The notes below the pieces were generated by a model, which searched no databases, was not told the DNA's origin, and worked only from the letters and a program-made list of their open reading frames with translations. Below, piece after piece: positions 1 to 9,204 of a stretch of DNA of 64,000 nt. The translations under genes and the position numbers were made by a program. Within the stretch, counting starts at the first letter, position 1, and each line of letters begins with the position of its first letter. The stretch spans positions 1 to 64,000 of the forward strand of contig CANQMW010000012.1 in the NCBI GenBank assembly GCA_947625045.1, in the 5' to 3' direction. The DNA is from an uncultured Oscillospiraceae bacterium. GTDB lineage: Bacteria > Bacillota > Clostridia > Oscillospirales > Oscillospiraceae.

Positions 1-104
1 TGGCTCCAGACCATGAGCCGGAGCTGGCCGGGATAGGGCGTCATCTGGGGGATGCCCTGGGCCTGGGTCTCCAGCACCAGATAGGGGGCCTTTTTTCCAG
101 ACAG
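1..104 (-). pseudogene. GH42 beta-galactosidase remnant, partial
   Basis: The reverse strand of the left edge translates to a run containing YLVLETQAQG and PYPGQLRL, which resembles the part of glycoside hydrolase family 42 beta-galactosidases near the end of the TIM barrel. Going toward the expected N-terminus, the frame meets a TGA at 105-107, and the HMA gene begins only about 50 bp further on. There is therefore no room for the roughly 350 upstream codons of an intact enzyme. I read it as the surviving 3' part of a broken gene that continues off the window. The family assignment is from memory of the motif and is moderately sure. Confidence 0.4.
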
Positions 105-154
105 TCAAAGAGCGTCCAGGGGGCTATTGGTATACAGTCCTTCTCCTTCCCTTA

Positions 155-406
155 TTACCGAAGGCCAAAGAAGCCTTTTCTCTCATAAGGCCCACTCTCC
201 ACGGACAGCACCCTGTACCCCGTGGCGTCAATGGCCGAGCGGAGGGCTGCCTCGTCGATGTCCGTCTCTGTCACGATCACCGTCTCGCCTTTTGTATGGG
301 AGGACGTGACCTTCTTCACCGGGAAGTCCCGGCGGATGGCGTCGTTGATGTGGGATTCGCACATCCCGCACATCATGCCGTCGATCTTGACTGTTACCTT
401 TTTCAT
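155..406 (-). CDS. Heavy-metal-associated (HMA) domain protein, CopZ-like
   Basis: This 83-residue protein has the ferredoxin-like HMA fold signature. The metal-binding CxxC lies at residues 13-16 in the context GMMCGMCES, and the usual basic helix and the CopZ-type second half follow. Such proteins bind Cu(I) or other soft metals through the two cysteines and hand them to P-type ATPases. No ATPase lies beside it here, so the partner is unknown. It carries a short extra C-terminal tail of about 13 residues ending in FFGLR. An AGGACAGG stretch precedes the ATG. It is transcribed away from gpx and seems to stand alone. Confidence 0.85.
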   Translation of the reverse strand: MKKVTVKIDGMMCGMCESHINDAIRRDFPVKKVTSSHTKGETVIVTETDIDEAALRSAIDATGYRVLSVESGPYERKGFFGLR

Positions 407-632
407 TGCTTACCTGTCCTTTCCACAGTATCATCCTTTCAACAGGGTTGTTTGTATAGCTAATCTAATGTAACACGATTCCGCGCCGCCCGCAAGCTTG
501 ATAACGAAACTCCCCCTTCCCCCCGCCCCAGCGCACTGACAAGCGCCCGGTCCCTCTACAAAACATGACGATATGGAGATGCAGGCGCGGTCCTAAAAAT
601 GGGGCCGTGTTCATTTTTAGTATTGTGGCCTA
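407..632. other. Intergenic region, no gene seen
   Basis: Together with the promoter that follows, this is about 300 bp between the divergent HMA gene and gpx. I see no open frame with a ribosome-binding site, no strong hairpin and no repeat in it. It presumably carries the divergent control region for both genes. Confidence 0.5.
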
Positions 633-661
633 TTGACATGCAAACAACTTTATATTATACT
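633..661 (+). promoter_or_regulatory. Sigma-A-type promoter of gpx
   Basis: A perfect -35 TTGACA at 633-638 and a -10 TATACT at 656-661 are separated by 17 bp, about 50 bp upstream of the gpx start. No PerR-like or OhrR-like palindrome is obvious around it. Confidence 0.8.
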
Positions 662-710
662 TAAGTCAATCTCGCAAGATTAAAAAGCCGGTATCAAAGG
701 AGAATTTTCA

Positions 711-1250
711 ATGAGCATTTATGACTTCACGGTAAAGGCCCGGGATGGGAGCGATGTCTCCCTGGAGCAATATAAGGGTAAGGTTCTGGTCATCGTCAAC
801 ACCGCTACCGGCTGCGGCTTCACGCCCCAGTACAGTGAGCTGCAGGACCTGTATGCGCAGCACCAGAAGGACGGTCTGGAGATACTGGACTTCCCCTGCA
901 ACCAGTTCATGGACCAGGCCCCCGGCACCGACGAGGAGATACACTCCTTCTGCACCGGCCGCTTCGGCATCACCTTCCCTCAGTTTTCCAAGATCGACGT
1001 GAACGGAGAGAACGCCATCCCGCTATATCAATACCTCACGGCCAACACAACTTTTAACGGGTTCTCCGGACCCATGGGGCTGGTCTTGAAGCCCATCGTG
1101 AAGAGGATGGACAAGGACTATAAGAATAACGGCAATATCAAGTGGAACTTCACCAAATTCGTCATCGACAGAGATGGCAATATCGCCGGGCGGTTTGAGC
1201 CCACGGACTCCATGGACAAGCTGAAGGCGAAGGTGGAGGAGCTTTTGTAA
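711..1250 (+). CDS. gpx: Glutathione peroxidase family protein (thiol peroxidase)
   Basis: At 179 residues it has the normal length for a bacterial non-selenium GPx. It reduces hydroperoxides through a catalytic cysteine. The active-site Cys is residue 35 (NTATGCGFTPQY), with Gln65 in FPCNQF and the Trp/Asn motif in KWNFTKF. A cysteine rather than selenocysteine is encoded (TGC). An AAAGGAGA ribosome-binding site sits just before the ATG. It is the first gene of a short plus-strand group with a CDF transporter and an OhrR-like regulator, which fits a peroxide/metal stress role. In organisms lacking glutathione, such enzymes usually use thioredoxin; that is family knowledge, not visible here. 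Confidence 0.93.
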   Translation: MSIYDFTVKARDGSDVSLEQYKGKVLVIVNTATGCGFTPQYSELQDLYAQHQKDGLEILDFPCNQFMDQAPGTDEEIHSFCTGRFGITFPQFSKIDVNGENAIPLYQYLTANTTFNGFSGPMGLVLKPIVKRMDKDYKNNGNIKWNFTKFVIDRDGNIAGRFEPTDSMDKLKAKVEELL

Positions 1251-1257
1251 TACGGCC

Positions 1258-2361
1258 ATGGACCGGGAAAAAGCAATCGTAAAAGTAAGCGTCGTCGGCA
1301 TCGCCGTCAACGCCGTGCTGGTGGCGTTCAAGCTGGCGGTGGGGTTTCTGTCGAGCTCTATCGCCATCATCCTGGACGGGGTAAACAACCTCACCGACGC
1401 CCTGTCCTCGGTGGTCACCATCGTGGGCACGAAGCTGGCCGGCAAAGCCCCGGACAAAAAGCACCCCTATGGCTACGGCAAGATCGAATATGTAAGTTCC
1501 GTCACCGTGGCGGTCATCATTTTACTTGCCGGCCTCACGGCCTTCCGGGAATCCCTGGACAAGACGCTCCACCCCACCCCGGCGGACTATTCTGTTGTGA
1601 CCCTCGTGGTCATCGCGGCGGCCGTGGCGGCAAAGCTGGTCCTGGGGCGGTATGTGAAGGCGGCCGGGAAGACATGGCGCTCCGAGTCGCTCATCGCCTC
1701 CGGCACCGATGCGGTCATGGACGCCATCATATCCCTGTCCACCCTGGTCGCGGCGGGTGTCAGCATGGCCTTTGACCTCAGCGTGGAGGGCATTCTCGGC
1801 CTGGTCATCTCCCTGTTCATCCTAAAGGCGGGTATCGAAATATTGATGGATAGCATGGGCCAGCTTATCGGCGAGCGGGTGGACAGCGCCCTGGCCCGGG
1901 AGCTGAAGGACTTCATCGGAGAATATCCCTCTGTCCTGGGTGCCTATGACCTGTCGCTGCATCAGTACGGGCCGGAGCGGCTGATAGGGTCGGTGCACAT
2001 CGAGCTGCCCGACGACATGACCGCCCGGGAGATACACGGCCTGACCCGCCAGATCGCCGAGGACGTGTACCGCGCCTTCGGCATCGTCCTCACCGTGGGC
2101 GTTTATGCCTCCAACACGGCGGACGGGACCGCCGCCGATATGAAGCGGACGCTGACTGAGATCATCCGTGGATACCCAGAGGTGCTGCAGATGCACGGAT
2201 TCTATGTGGACAGGTCGAAAAAGCTGGTCTACTTTGACCTGATCCTGGACTTCAAGGCGGAGAACAAGGCGGAGATCGAGGCCGGCGTCATTCGGCGGAT
2301 GAAGGAGCGGTTCGGAGAATATGAGTTCGCCGCGGTCCTGGACAGCGACGTGAGCGATTGA
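1258..2361 (+). CDS. Cation diffusion facilitator (CDF) transporter
   Basis: This 367-residue membrane protein is of the CDF/ZT_dimer type. It exports divalent metals such as Fe, Zn, Co or Mn in exchange for protons. Paired acidic metal-site motifs are visible in the second and fifth transmembrane helices (LDGVNNLTDALSS, and GTDAVMDAIIS), separated by the GYGKIEYVSS loop. A C-terminal cytoplasmic dimerisation domain from about residue 205 is followed by an extra 80-residue tail resembling a second ZT_dimer repeat. It starts 7 bp after gpx and is followed 16 bp later by the OhrR-like regulator, so the genes are likely co-transcribed. The metal cannot be told from sequence alone. Confidence 0.9.
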   Translation: MDREKAIVKVSVVGIAVNAVLVAFKLAVGFLSSSIAIILDGVNNLTDALSSVVTIVGTKLAGKAPDKKHPYGYGKIEYVSSVTVAVIILLAGLTAFRESLDKTLHPTPADYSVVTLVVIAAAVAAKLVLGRYVKAAGKTWRSESLIASGTDAVMDAIISLSTLVAAGVSMAFDLSVEGILGLVISLFILKAGIEILMDSMGQLIGERVDSALARELKDFIGEYPSVLGAYDLSLHQYGPERLIGSVHIELPDDMTAREIHGLTRQIAEDVYRAFGIVLTVGVYASNTADGTAADMKRTLTEIIRGYPEVLQMHGFYVDRSKKLVYFDLILDFKAENKAEIEAGVIRRMKERFGEYEFAAVLDSDVSD

Positions 2362-2377
2362 AAGGCGGGTGAACAAG

Positions 2378-2821
2378 ATGCGCGACAAATACGCGGCGCT
2401 TCGGCTGGAGAACCAGCTGTGCTTTCCCCTGTATGCCTGCGCAAAGGAGATCGTCAAGGCCTATAAGCCCTTTCTGGACGAGCTGGGGCTGACATACACC
2501 CAGTACATCACCATGATGGTCCTGTGGGAGCACAAGGAGCTGCGGGTCAAAGAAGTGGGCGAAAAGCTGTTTCTGGACTCCAGCACCCTGACGCCGCTTC
2601 TAAAGCGCCTGGAAGAAAAGGGTTATGTCACGCGCCGGCGCTCCGCCCAGGACGAGCGGGACGTGTTCGCGGCCATCACCCCGGCGGGCGAGGCCCTGCA
2701 GGAGAGGGCTCTCTCCGTCCCCAGCCGGCTGGCCGCCTGCGTCCAGCTGGAGCCGGAGAAAGCGGCGGCGCTCTACGGGACCCTTTACGAGATCATCGGA
2801 AAGCTGACGGCGAGGGAGTAA
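2378..2821 (+). CDS. MarR-family regulator, OhrR-like organic peroxide sensor
   Basis: A winged-helix MarR protein of 147 residues. The N-terminus contains LENQLCFPLYA, placing a cysteine at residue 15, the position of the peroxide-sensing Cys of OhrR. The Tyr residues in YTQY match the partners that bind the oxidised Cys. The recognition helix and wing lie around LDSSTLTPLLKRLEEKGYVTR. I use the ATG at 2378 because the AAAGGCGGG ribosome-binding site then has a normal spacing; a GTG at 2369 would overlap it. Family members repress peroxidase genes until oxidised, so gpx upstream is a plausible target. No operator was identified. Confidence 0.88.
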   Translation: MRDKYAALRLENQLCFPLYACAKEIVKAYKPFLDELGLTYTQYITMMVLWEHKELRVKEVGEKLFLDSSTLTPLLKRLEEKGYVTRRRSAQDERDVFAAITPAGEALQERALSVPSRLAACVQLEPEKAAALYGTLYEIIGKLTARE

Positions 2822-2826
2822 AGGAA

Positions 2827-3591
2827 ATGGACGAGAGATTTGACATACAAGCCTATATGACCCGTGGCGTGGAGAACATCGTCTCCGGTGCGCTGCGGGC
2901 AACTCTGAAAGACCCACGGGAGGGCGCGTTCATGGTCCGGTTCGCGGCGGCCAGCCGCAAGGCGTCCCAGCGCCGGAAAGAGGCGGAGAAGGCCGGCGAG
3001 CACATCCCGCCCTTTCTCATCGCCAGCATCACCAGCGCCTGCAACCTCCACTGCGCCAGGTGCTACTCCCGCTGCAACCACGCCACCGTGGACGGGGAGC
3101 CTACGCGCCAGCTCACGGATGAAGAATGGCTCTCCATCTTCCGTCAGGCAGAGGAACTGGGCGTCAGCTTCATCCTGCTGGCCGGGGGCGAGCCCATGCT
3201 CCGCCGGGGCGTGCTGGAGGCGGCGGGGAAGCTGCCGAACATCCTCTTCCCCATCTTCACCAACGGTACACGCCTGCGGGACGGCATCGCCCGGCTGCGG
3301 GAGCAGTATCCAGAGGTGGTATTCGTGTCCTTCCCCGGGGACGAGAAGAGCTCCGGCGGCTGCATCGCGGCGGGTCGGGGCTTTTTCCACATCAATTCCC
3401 ATGGCGGCGCGGAGCCCTGTCCGTTCTCGCCCTATTCGGACGTGAACGTGCGGGACGCCTCCCTGCGCCAGGCGCTGGCCTCGCCCCTGCTCACCGCCCT
3501 GCAGGAGGGGGAGCTTCTGGCAGACGACCATGTGGGCGGCTGTGTGCTCTTTGAAAAGCGGGCGGCCGTGGAAGCGCTGCTGAAACGTTAG
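2827..3591 (+). CDS. Radical SAM protein with an apparent internal deletion
   Basis: The [4Fe-4S]/SAM cluster motif CNLHCARC (CX3CX2C) is intact at about residues 66-73, and LLAGGEPMLRR follows as the glycine-rich SAM motif. The C-terminal half (SFPGDEKSSGGC, HINSHGGAEPCPFSPYSD, GGCVLFEKR) is that of a Clostridia radical SAM family that is normally about 350 residues long. Here only 254 residues remain. The text runs directly from FTNGTRL to ARLREQYPEV, omitting about 100 residues of barrel. The reading frame is kept. Function is unknown, and catalytic competence is doubtful. It starts 6 bp after ohrR with an AAGGA ribosome-binding site. Confidence 0.8.
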   Translation: MDERFDIQAYMTRGVENIVSGALRATLKDPREGAFMVRFAAASRKASQRRKEAEKAGEHIPPFLIASITSACNLHCARCYSRCNHATVDGEPTRQLTDEEWLSIFRQAEELGVSFILLAGGEPMLRRGVLEAAGKLPNILFPIFTNGTRLRDGIARLREQYPEVVFVSFPGDEKSSGGCIAAGRGFFHINSHGGAEPCPFSPYSDVNVRDASLRQALASPLLTALQEGELLADDHVGGCVLFEKRAAVEALLKR

Positions 3592-3605
3592 AATACTGAT
3601 AAACC

Positions 3606-3640
3606 ATCAGACCGGCGCGTTTGCCGCGCGCCGGTCTGAT
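3606..3640 (+). terminator. Strong hairpin after the gpx-ohrR-radical SAM group
   Basis: A perfect 14-bp stem (ATCAGACCGGCGCG at 3606-3619 and its complement at 3627-3640) encloses a 7-nt loop just after the radical SAM stop codon. There is no long T run, so termination efficiency is uncertain. Confidence 0.6.
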
Positions 3641-3649
3641 ATTGCGCTG

Positions 3650-3998
3650 AAGACGGATGATCCTGTTGAGCCCGCTGCGGGTGCACCTCGTCCCCGTCGC
3701 ATAAGCCCGAAATCGCTGAAAATGTATAAGAGGCTCTGACCAGCCTCTCTGTGATGCTCCGCGGGATATAAAGGAATCCATAACCGTCGGTGGCATACAC
3801 TGCCCCGTCCATGCATTCCGCGCCGGAGCACTGCAAGCGTTCTGAGCGCTTTCTCCCTGCTGCGGAATCCCACCCACGACGCCGCCAGCCCACGTTCCTG
3901 GCGTCACAGCGTTGATATGGCCACAGTATGACGCCCTTCCCAGTTAGTACAAGCGCCCGGAGCAGCTTGACCCACCTATATTTCATTAGGCACTTCAT
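3650..3998 (-). pseudogene. Decayed gene of an integrated mobile element (conserved accessory protein)
   Basis: Reverse-strand fragments in more than one frame resemble a protein common in conjugative/integrative elements of gut Clostridia. They are MKYRWVKLLRAL near 3985, then INAVTPGTWAGGVVG in another frame near 3895-3930, then CSGAECMDGAVYATDGYGF and PRSITERLV in the first frame near 3750-3830, followed by noise. Intact relatives, as I recall them, are about 250 residues. The frame changes and missing pieces show a dead gene. The family itself has no function I can name. A search with the joined fragments would test this. Confidence 0.5.
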
Positions 3999-4098
3999 GT
4001 GTCTCCTCCAGATGCAATGTGGATATGAAAAAGGCGACCTCAAAAATGAAGTCGCCCTTACAATAGTTTGATTTAGCCGGTTCTTTCAGCGTTTTACT

Positions 4099-4641
4099 TC
4101 ACCCTGCACCGCTTGCGTCGCCGAAGCGCTGGAAGTGGACCACCTCCCTCTCCCGCAGGAACCGTATCACGTCGATCACGTCCGGGTCGTCGCACATGCG
4201 CAGGATGTTGTCGTAGGTCACCCGGGCCTTCTGCTCCGCCCCCATGTCCTCGGCCAGGTCCGCAATCACGTCGCCCTTCACCTGGAAGGTGGCGGCGGAG
4301 TACGGGAAGCCGGAGGCCGCCTGGGCGTATACGCCGGCGGTGTGGTCTACGAAGTAATCCTGGAAACCCTGCTTCTCCAGCTGCTCCACGGTCATGTTCC
4401 GTGTGAGCTGGTGGACGATAGTGCCAACCATCTCCAAATGGCCAAGCTCCTCTACGCCGATGTCCGTCAAAACGGCCTTCAGCTCGGGATACGGCATGGA
4501 GTACCGCTGGCTCAGATAGCGCAGGGATGCGCTCAGTTCGCCGTCGGGTCCCCCGTACTGGCTGATGATATACTTTGCCATGGCGGGGTTGGGCGTCTTG
4601 ATGTTGACGGGGTATTGCAGCTTCTTCTCATATACGAACAT
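4099..4641 (-). CDS. cotJC: Spore coat protein CotJC (manganese-catalase fold)
   Basis: A 180-residue protein with the hallmark CotJC opening (MFVYEKKLQYPV, YIISQYGGPDGEL) and the ferritin-like/Mn-catalase core. Likely di-metal ligands sit in GVEELGHLEMVG and AEDMGAEQKA. CotJC is made in the mother cell and placed in the inner spore coat layers, and it can act as a Mn catalase. Its ATG overlaps the stop of the upstream cotJA-cotJB gene by one base (TAATG), so translation is coupled. The length is normal for the family. Confidence 0.95.
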   Translation of the reverse strand: MFVYEKKLQYPVNIKTPNPAMAKYIISQYGGPDGELSASLRYLSQRYSMPYPELKAVLTDIGVEELGHLEMVGTIVHQLTRNMTVEQLEKQGFQDYFVDHTAGVYAQAASGFPYSAATFQVKGDVIADLAEDMGAEQKARVTYDNILRMCDDPDVIDVIRFLREREVVHFQRFGDASGAG

Positions 4642-5084
4642 TACTTCTTACCTGCCTTTCTGCCGTTCCAGAGCCAGGGGTCCTCGGGCCAGACCCAGCC
4701 GTCGAACATGGCCGTGTCGCCGCGCTGGACGGGGCCGCACATCTCGTTGTAGCGCCTGCGGCCCTCCTTGGCGAGAGCCGTAAAGCTCTTCCACTTTTTG
4801 AAGGCCTCGGCGTCGTTGGGATGGGTGTCGAGATACAGCGCCAGCTCCTGGCATACGAAGTCCAGGGCCATCAGTTCCGTCAGCGGCGAAGCCTCCACAG
4901 GGCCCTTGGCCACGTAATCCATAAAGGGCAGGTCCAGCCCGGGAAAGAGCGTGCCCTTGGTCAGGGCGTCCACGCTCTCATAGGCGGGCTCGCTGTGCTG
5001 CTGGGCGGCCAGCATGGGCACGGCCAGCGGTGCGCAGGAGGGCAAGGGGCCCTCTTTGTAAGTGCAGTTATCTTTATCGGACAA
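4641..5084 (-). CDS. CotJA-CotJB fusion spore coat protein
   Basis: One 147-residue frame contains both partners that are separate genes in Bacillus. Residues about 12-60 are CotJA (LPSCAPLAVP, TKGTLFPGLDLPFM). Residues about 65-145 are CotJB (LMALDFVCQELALYLDTHP, ending with the aromatic PEDPWLWN). The order matches the cotJABC operon. The start is a TTG at 5082-5084 with an AAGGGGG Shine-Dalgarno element that is itself the 3' arm of a hairpin (see the hairpin entry). No in-frame ATG lies before residue 24. Role: spore coat assembly with CotJC. Confidence 0.88.
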   Translation of the reverse strand: MSDKDNCTYKEGPLPSCAPLAVPMLAAQQHSEPAYESVDALTKGTLFPGLDLPFMDYVAKGPVEASPLTELMALDFVCQELALYLDTHPNDAEAFKKWKSFTALAKEGRRRYNEMCGPVQRGDTAMFDGWVWPEDPWLWNGRKAGKK

Positions 5085-5092
5085 AAAAATTT

Positions 5093-5124
5093 CCCCCTTT
5101 GCACGCCATACTATGCAAAGGGGG
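5093..5124 (-). terminator. Bidirectional terminator-like hairpin that contains the cotJA-cotJB ribosome-binding site
   Basis: CCCCCTTTGCA (5093-5103) pairs perfectly with TGCAAAGGGGG (5114-5124). On the plus strand CTTTTT follows; on the minus strand AAATTTTTTT follows and runs straight into the TTG start of cotJA-cotJB. The AAAGGGGG in the minus-strand 3' arm is the only candidate Shine-Dalgarno. Read-through from the MATE gene would either terminate here or make an mRNA with a closed ribosome-binding site. Confidence 0.75.
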
Positions 5125-5145
5125 CTTTTTGTTGTGCTTGATGGG

Positions 5146-6522
5146 TCAGGCAGGAGCGGCCAGCTTCTTTTCCATGTCCTTCAGGGCTTTCCGCAGGAAG
5201 AACACGCTGGCGATAAGGCTCATGAGCTCCGCGATGGGGAAGCACCACCACACGTTGTCCACGTTGCCGGTGAGGCTCAAAAGCCAGGCCGCGGGGATGA
5301 GGGCCACGATCTGCCGCAGCACGGAGACGAAGAAGGAGTATAAGCTCTTGTCCAGCGCCTGGCAGGCAGAGCCCGCCACGATGCAGAAGCCAGCCAGCAG
5401 GAAGCTCAGGCTGATGCGCCGCAGGGCGGGCACGCCGATGGCCAGCATAGTCTCCGACGGGCTGAATATCCCCAGGAAGACCTTAGGGAACACCTGAAAG
5501 CAGATAAGCCCCAGTATCATGAAGAACGACGCGTACAGCACGCCGTAGCGGATGGTGCGGTAGATGCGCTCTTTCTTCCGGGCGCCGTAGTTGTAGCCGA
5601 TGATGGGGATGATGCCGTTGTTCAGGCCGAACACGGGCATGAAAAAGAAGCTCTGGATCTTGAAGTAGGCCCCATAGACCGCCACCGCCGTGGAGGTGAA
5701 GCCGATGAGGATGATGTTCATCAAATAGTTGGTGATGGAGCCGATGCCAACCATCAGTATGGACGGGAAGCCGATGCGGTATATGTCCCGCACGATGCTC
5801 CAGGGCAGGCGGATATCGCGCCAATGGATGGGCAGCTCCTTGTTCTTCTTGAAGTGGAACAAAAAGCCCACGCCAGCGCCCATGGCCTGGCCTATCACCG
5901 TTGCAATGGCTGCGCCGGCGGTACCCATGGCGGGCAGGCCGCACCAGCCGTAGATGAAGAAGGGGTCGAGAATGATATTGGTTACCGCGCCAACCATCTG
6001 AGTCCACATGGAGAGGGTCGTGAGACCTGTGGACTGCAAGAGCCGCTCGGCGCATATCTCCAGATACACGAACGTGGAGCCGATGGTCACGATACGAAGA
6101 TAGGAGTCGGTATAGGCCCGGATGCTCTCGATGCTCGTCTGGGAGCGGATGAAAGCGTCCGCGCCGAATATGCCAAAGAGGGCCATCAGAAGCCAGCAGC
6201 ACAGGCTCAGGGCAACGGCCGTGCCCGCCGTGCGGCTTGCCAATTTCTCGTCCTTACTGCCCAAGGCGCGGGATACCAGGGTGCTCACGCCCACGCCGGT
6301 ACCGGTGCCGAGGCCTATCATGATATTCTGGGCCGGGAACGCCAGGCTCAGGGCGGAAAGGCAGTCCTCCGACACCCGGGACACATACACGCTGTCCACG
6401 ATATTGTATAATGCCTGCACCAGCATGGAGAGCATCATGGGCACAGCGATGGTCAAAAGCAGCCGTCCCTCCGGCATTTCCCCCATCCGGCTGGAATCCT
6501 GCCGGGTCTTTAATTGCGCCAT
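5146..6522 (-). CDS. MATE family multidrug/metabolite efflux transporter
   Basis: A 458-residue polytopic protein with two MatE halves and about 12 hydrophobic segments. It begins in the cytoplasm and shows typical MATE signatures (PMMLSMLVQALYNIVDSVYVSR at the start, GAVTNIILDPFFIYG in the middle). MATE pumps export cationic drugs or metabolites using Na+ or H+ gradients; the substrate cannot be predicted. It starts 6 bp after ligA, so it is probably the last gene of the murD-M42-yunB-ligA transcript. A hairpin follows directly. Confidence 0.92.
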   Translation of the reverse strand: MAQLKTRQDSSRMGEMPEGRLLLTIAVPMMLSMLVQALYNIVDSVYVSRVSEDCLSALSLAFPAQNIMIGLGTGTGVGVSTLVSRALGSKDEKLASRTAGTAVALSLCCWLLMALFGIFGADAFIRSQTSIESIRAYTDSYLRIVTIGSTFVYLEICAERLLQSTGLTTLSMWTQMVGAVTNIILDPFFIYGWCGLPAMGTAGAAIATVIGQAMGAGVGFLFHFKKNKELPIHWRDIRLPWSIVRDIYRIGFPSILMVGIGSITNYLMNIILIGFTSTAVAVYGAYFKIQSFFFMPVFGLNNGIIPIIGYNYGARKKERIYRTIRYGVLYASFFMILGLICFQVFPKVFLGIFSPSETMLAIGVPALRRISLSFLLAGFCIVAGSACQALDKSLYSFFVSVLRQIVALIPAAWLLSLTGNVDNVWWCFPIAELMSLIASVFFLRKALKDMEKKLAAPA

Positions 6523-6528
6523 TATGTG

Positions 6529-8505
<1,977 letters not shown>

Positions 8506-9153
8506 TCATCTCTCCCAGTTCATATAGCTGCCGGGCACCTGGCCCACGATCACGGTCTCCGATACCAGTATCTCCGTCTGCATGCCGGTCTCCATGCCCC
8601 GCCAGGGCATGAGGAACGAAAGCTGTACGTCCAGCTCCAGGAATATCTGGTGGCGGGTCTGGTTGATGCCGGCGCTGGAAAGCTCACTGCGGAAACACGC
8701 CGTGCTGGACGAGAGCATGGTCACGTCCACGCCCACGGAGGGGCCATGGTTCATGAAAAGGGCGCTGCCCAGCAGGTTCATCACCGGTATCTGGATGCGG
8801 ATGGCCTCCTGCTCCGTGGCCTGTACGGCCCGGCTGAGCACCTCCGCGGCCAGGCTATTGATGGCGGCAGCATTGGCCGTCACCGCTGTGACGGCGCCGT
8901 TTGCGTCCCGCTCCAGGTCCACCAGAGGCGTTCCGGCAAACTCCGGGGCGGCCATCACGTCCTGGACGATGGCGTTCACCTTCGTCACCACCTCATCCCG
9001 GGCGGCAGAAATGGCATAATCCGTCACCATACGCCGGAGCGTGACGCTGAACGACCCCGCCAGGGCCGTCAGCATGAGGATAAGGACGCACAGGACCACC
9101 CGGCGAAAGGCCGGGCTTGTTCTTTTGCGCCGGGGCCAGCGTCTCGGCGGCAT
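8506..9153 (-). CDS. yunB: Sporulation protein YunB
   Basis: A 215-residue protein with a basic N-terminus, one transmembrane segment at about residues 18-40, and an extracytoplasmic domain of the YunB family (ending with GMETGMQTEILVSETVIVGQVP). In Bacillus, YunB is a sigma-E product needed for normal spore formation; its molecular activity is unknown. It is encoded directly upstream of ligA, so a sporulation gene appears to share a transcript with housekeeping genes. Family assignment is by pattern. Confidence 0.85.
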   Translation of the reverse strand: MPPRRWPRRKRTSPAFRRVVLCVLILMLTALAGSFSVTLRRMVTDYAISAARDEVVTKVNAIVQDVMAAPEFAGTPLVDLERDANGAVTAVTANAAAINSLAAEVLSRAVQATEQEAIRIQIPVMNLLGSALFMNHGPSVGVDVTMLSSSTACFRSELSSAGINQTRHQIFLELDVQLSFLMPWRGMETGMQTEILVSETVIVGQVPGSYMNWER

Positions 9154-9204
9154 ATGACCACCCCCTTATGGGGAGCCTATGCCGCCTTTCGCCGGTTTAT
9201 CACA

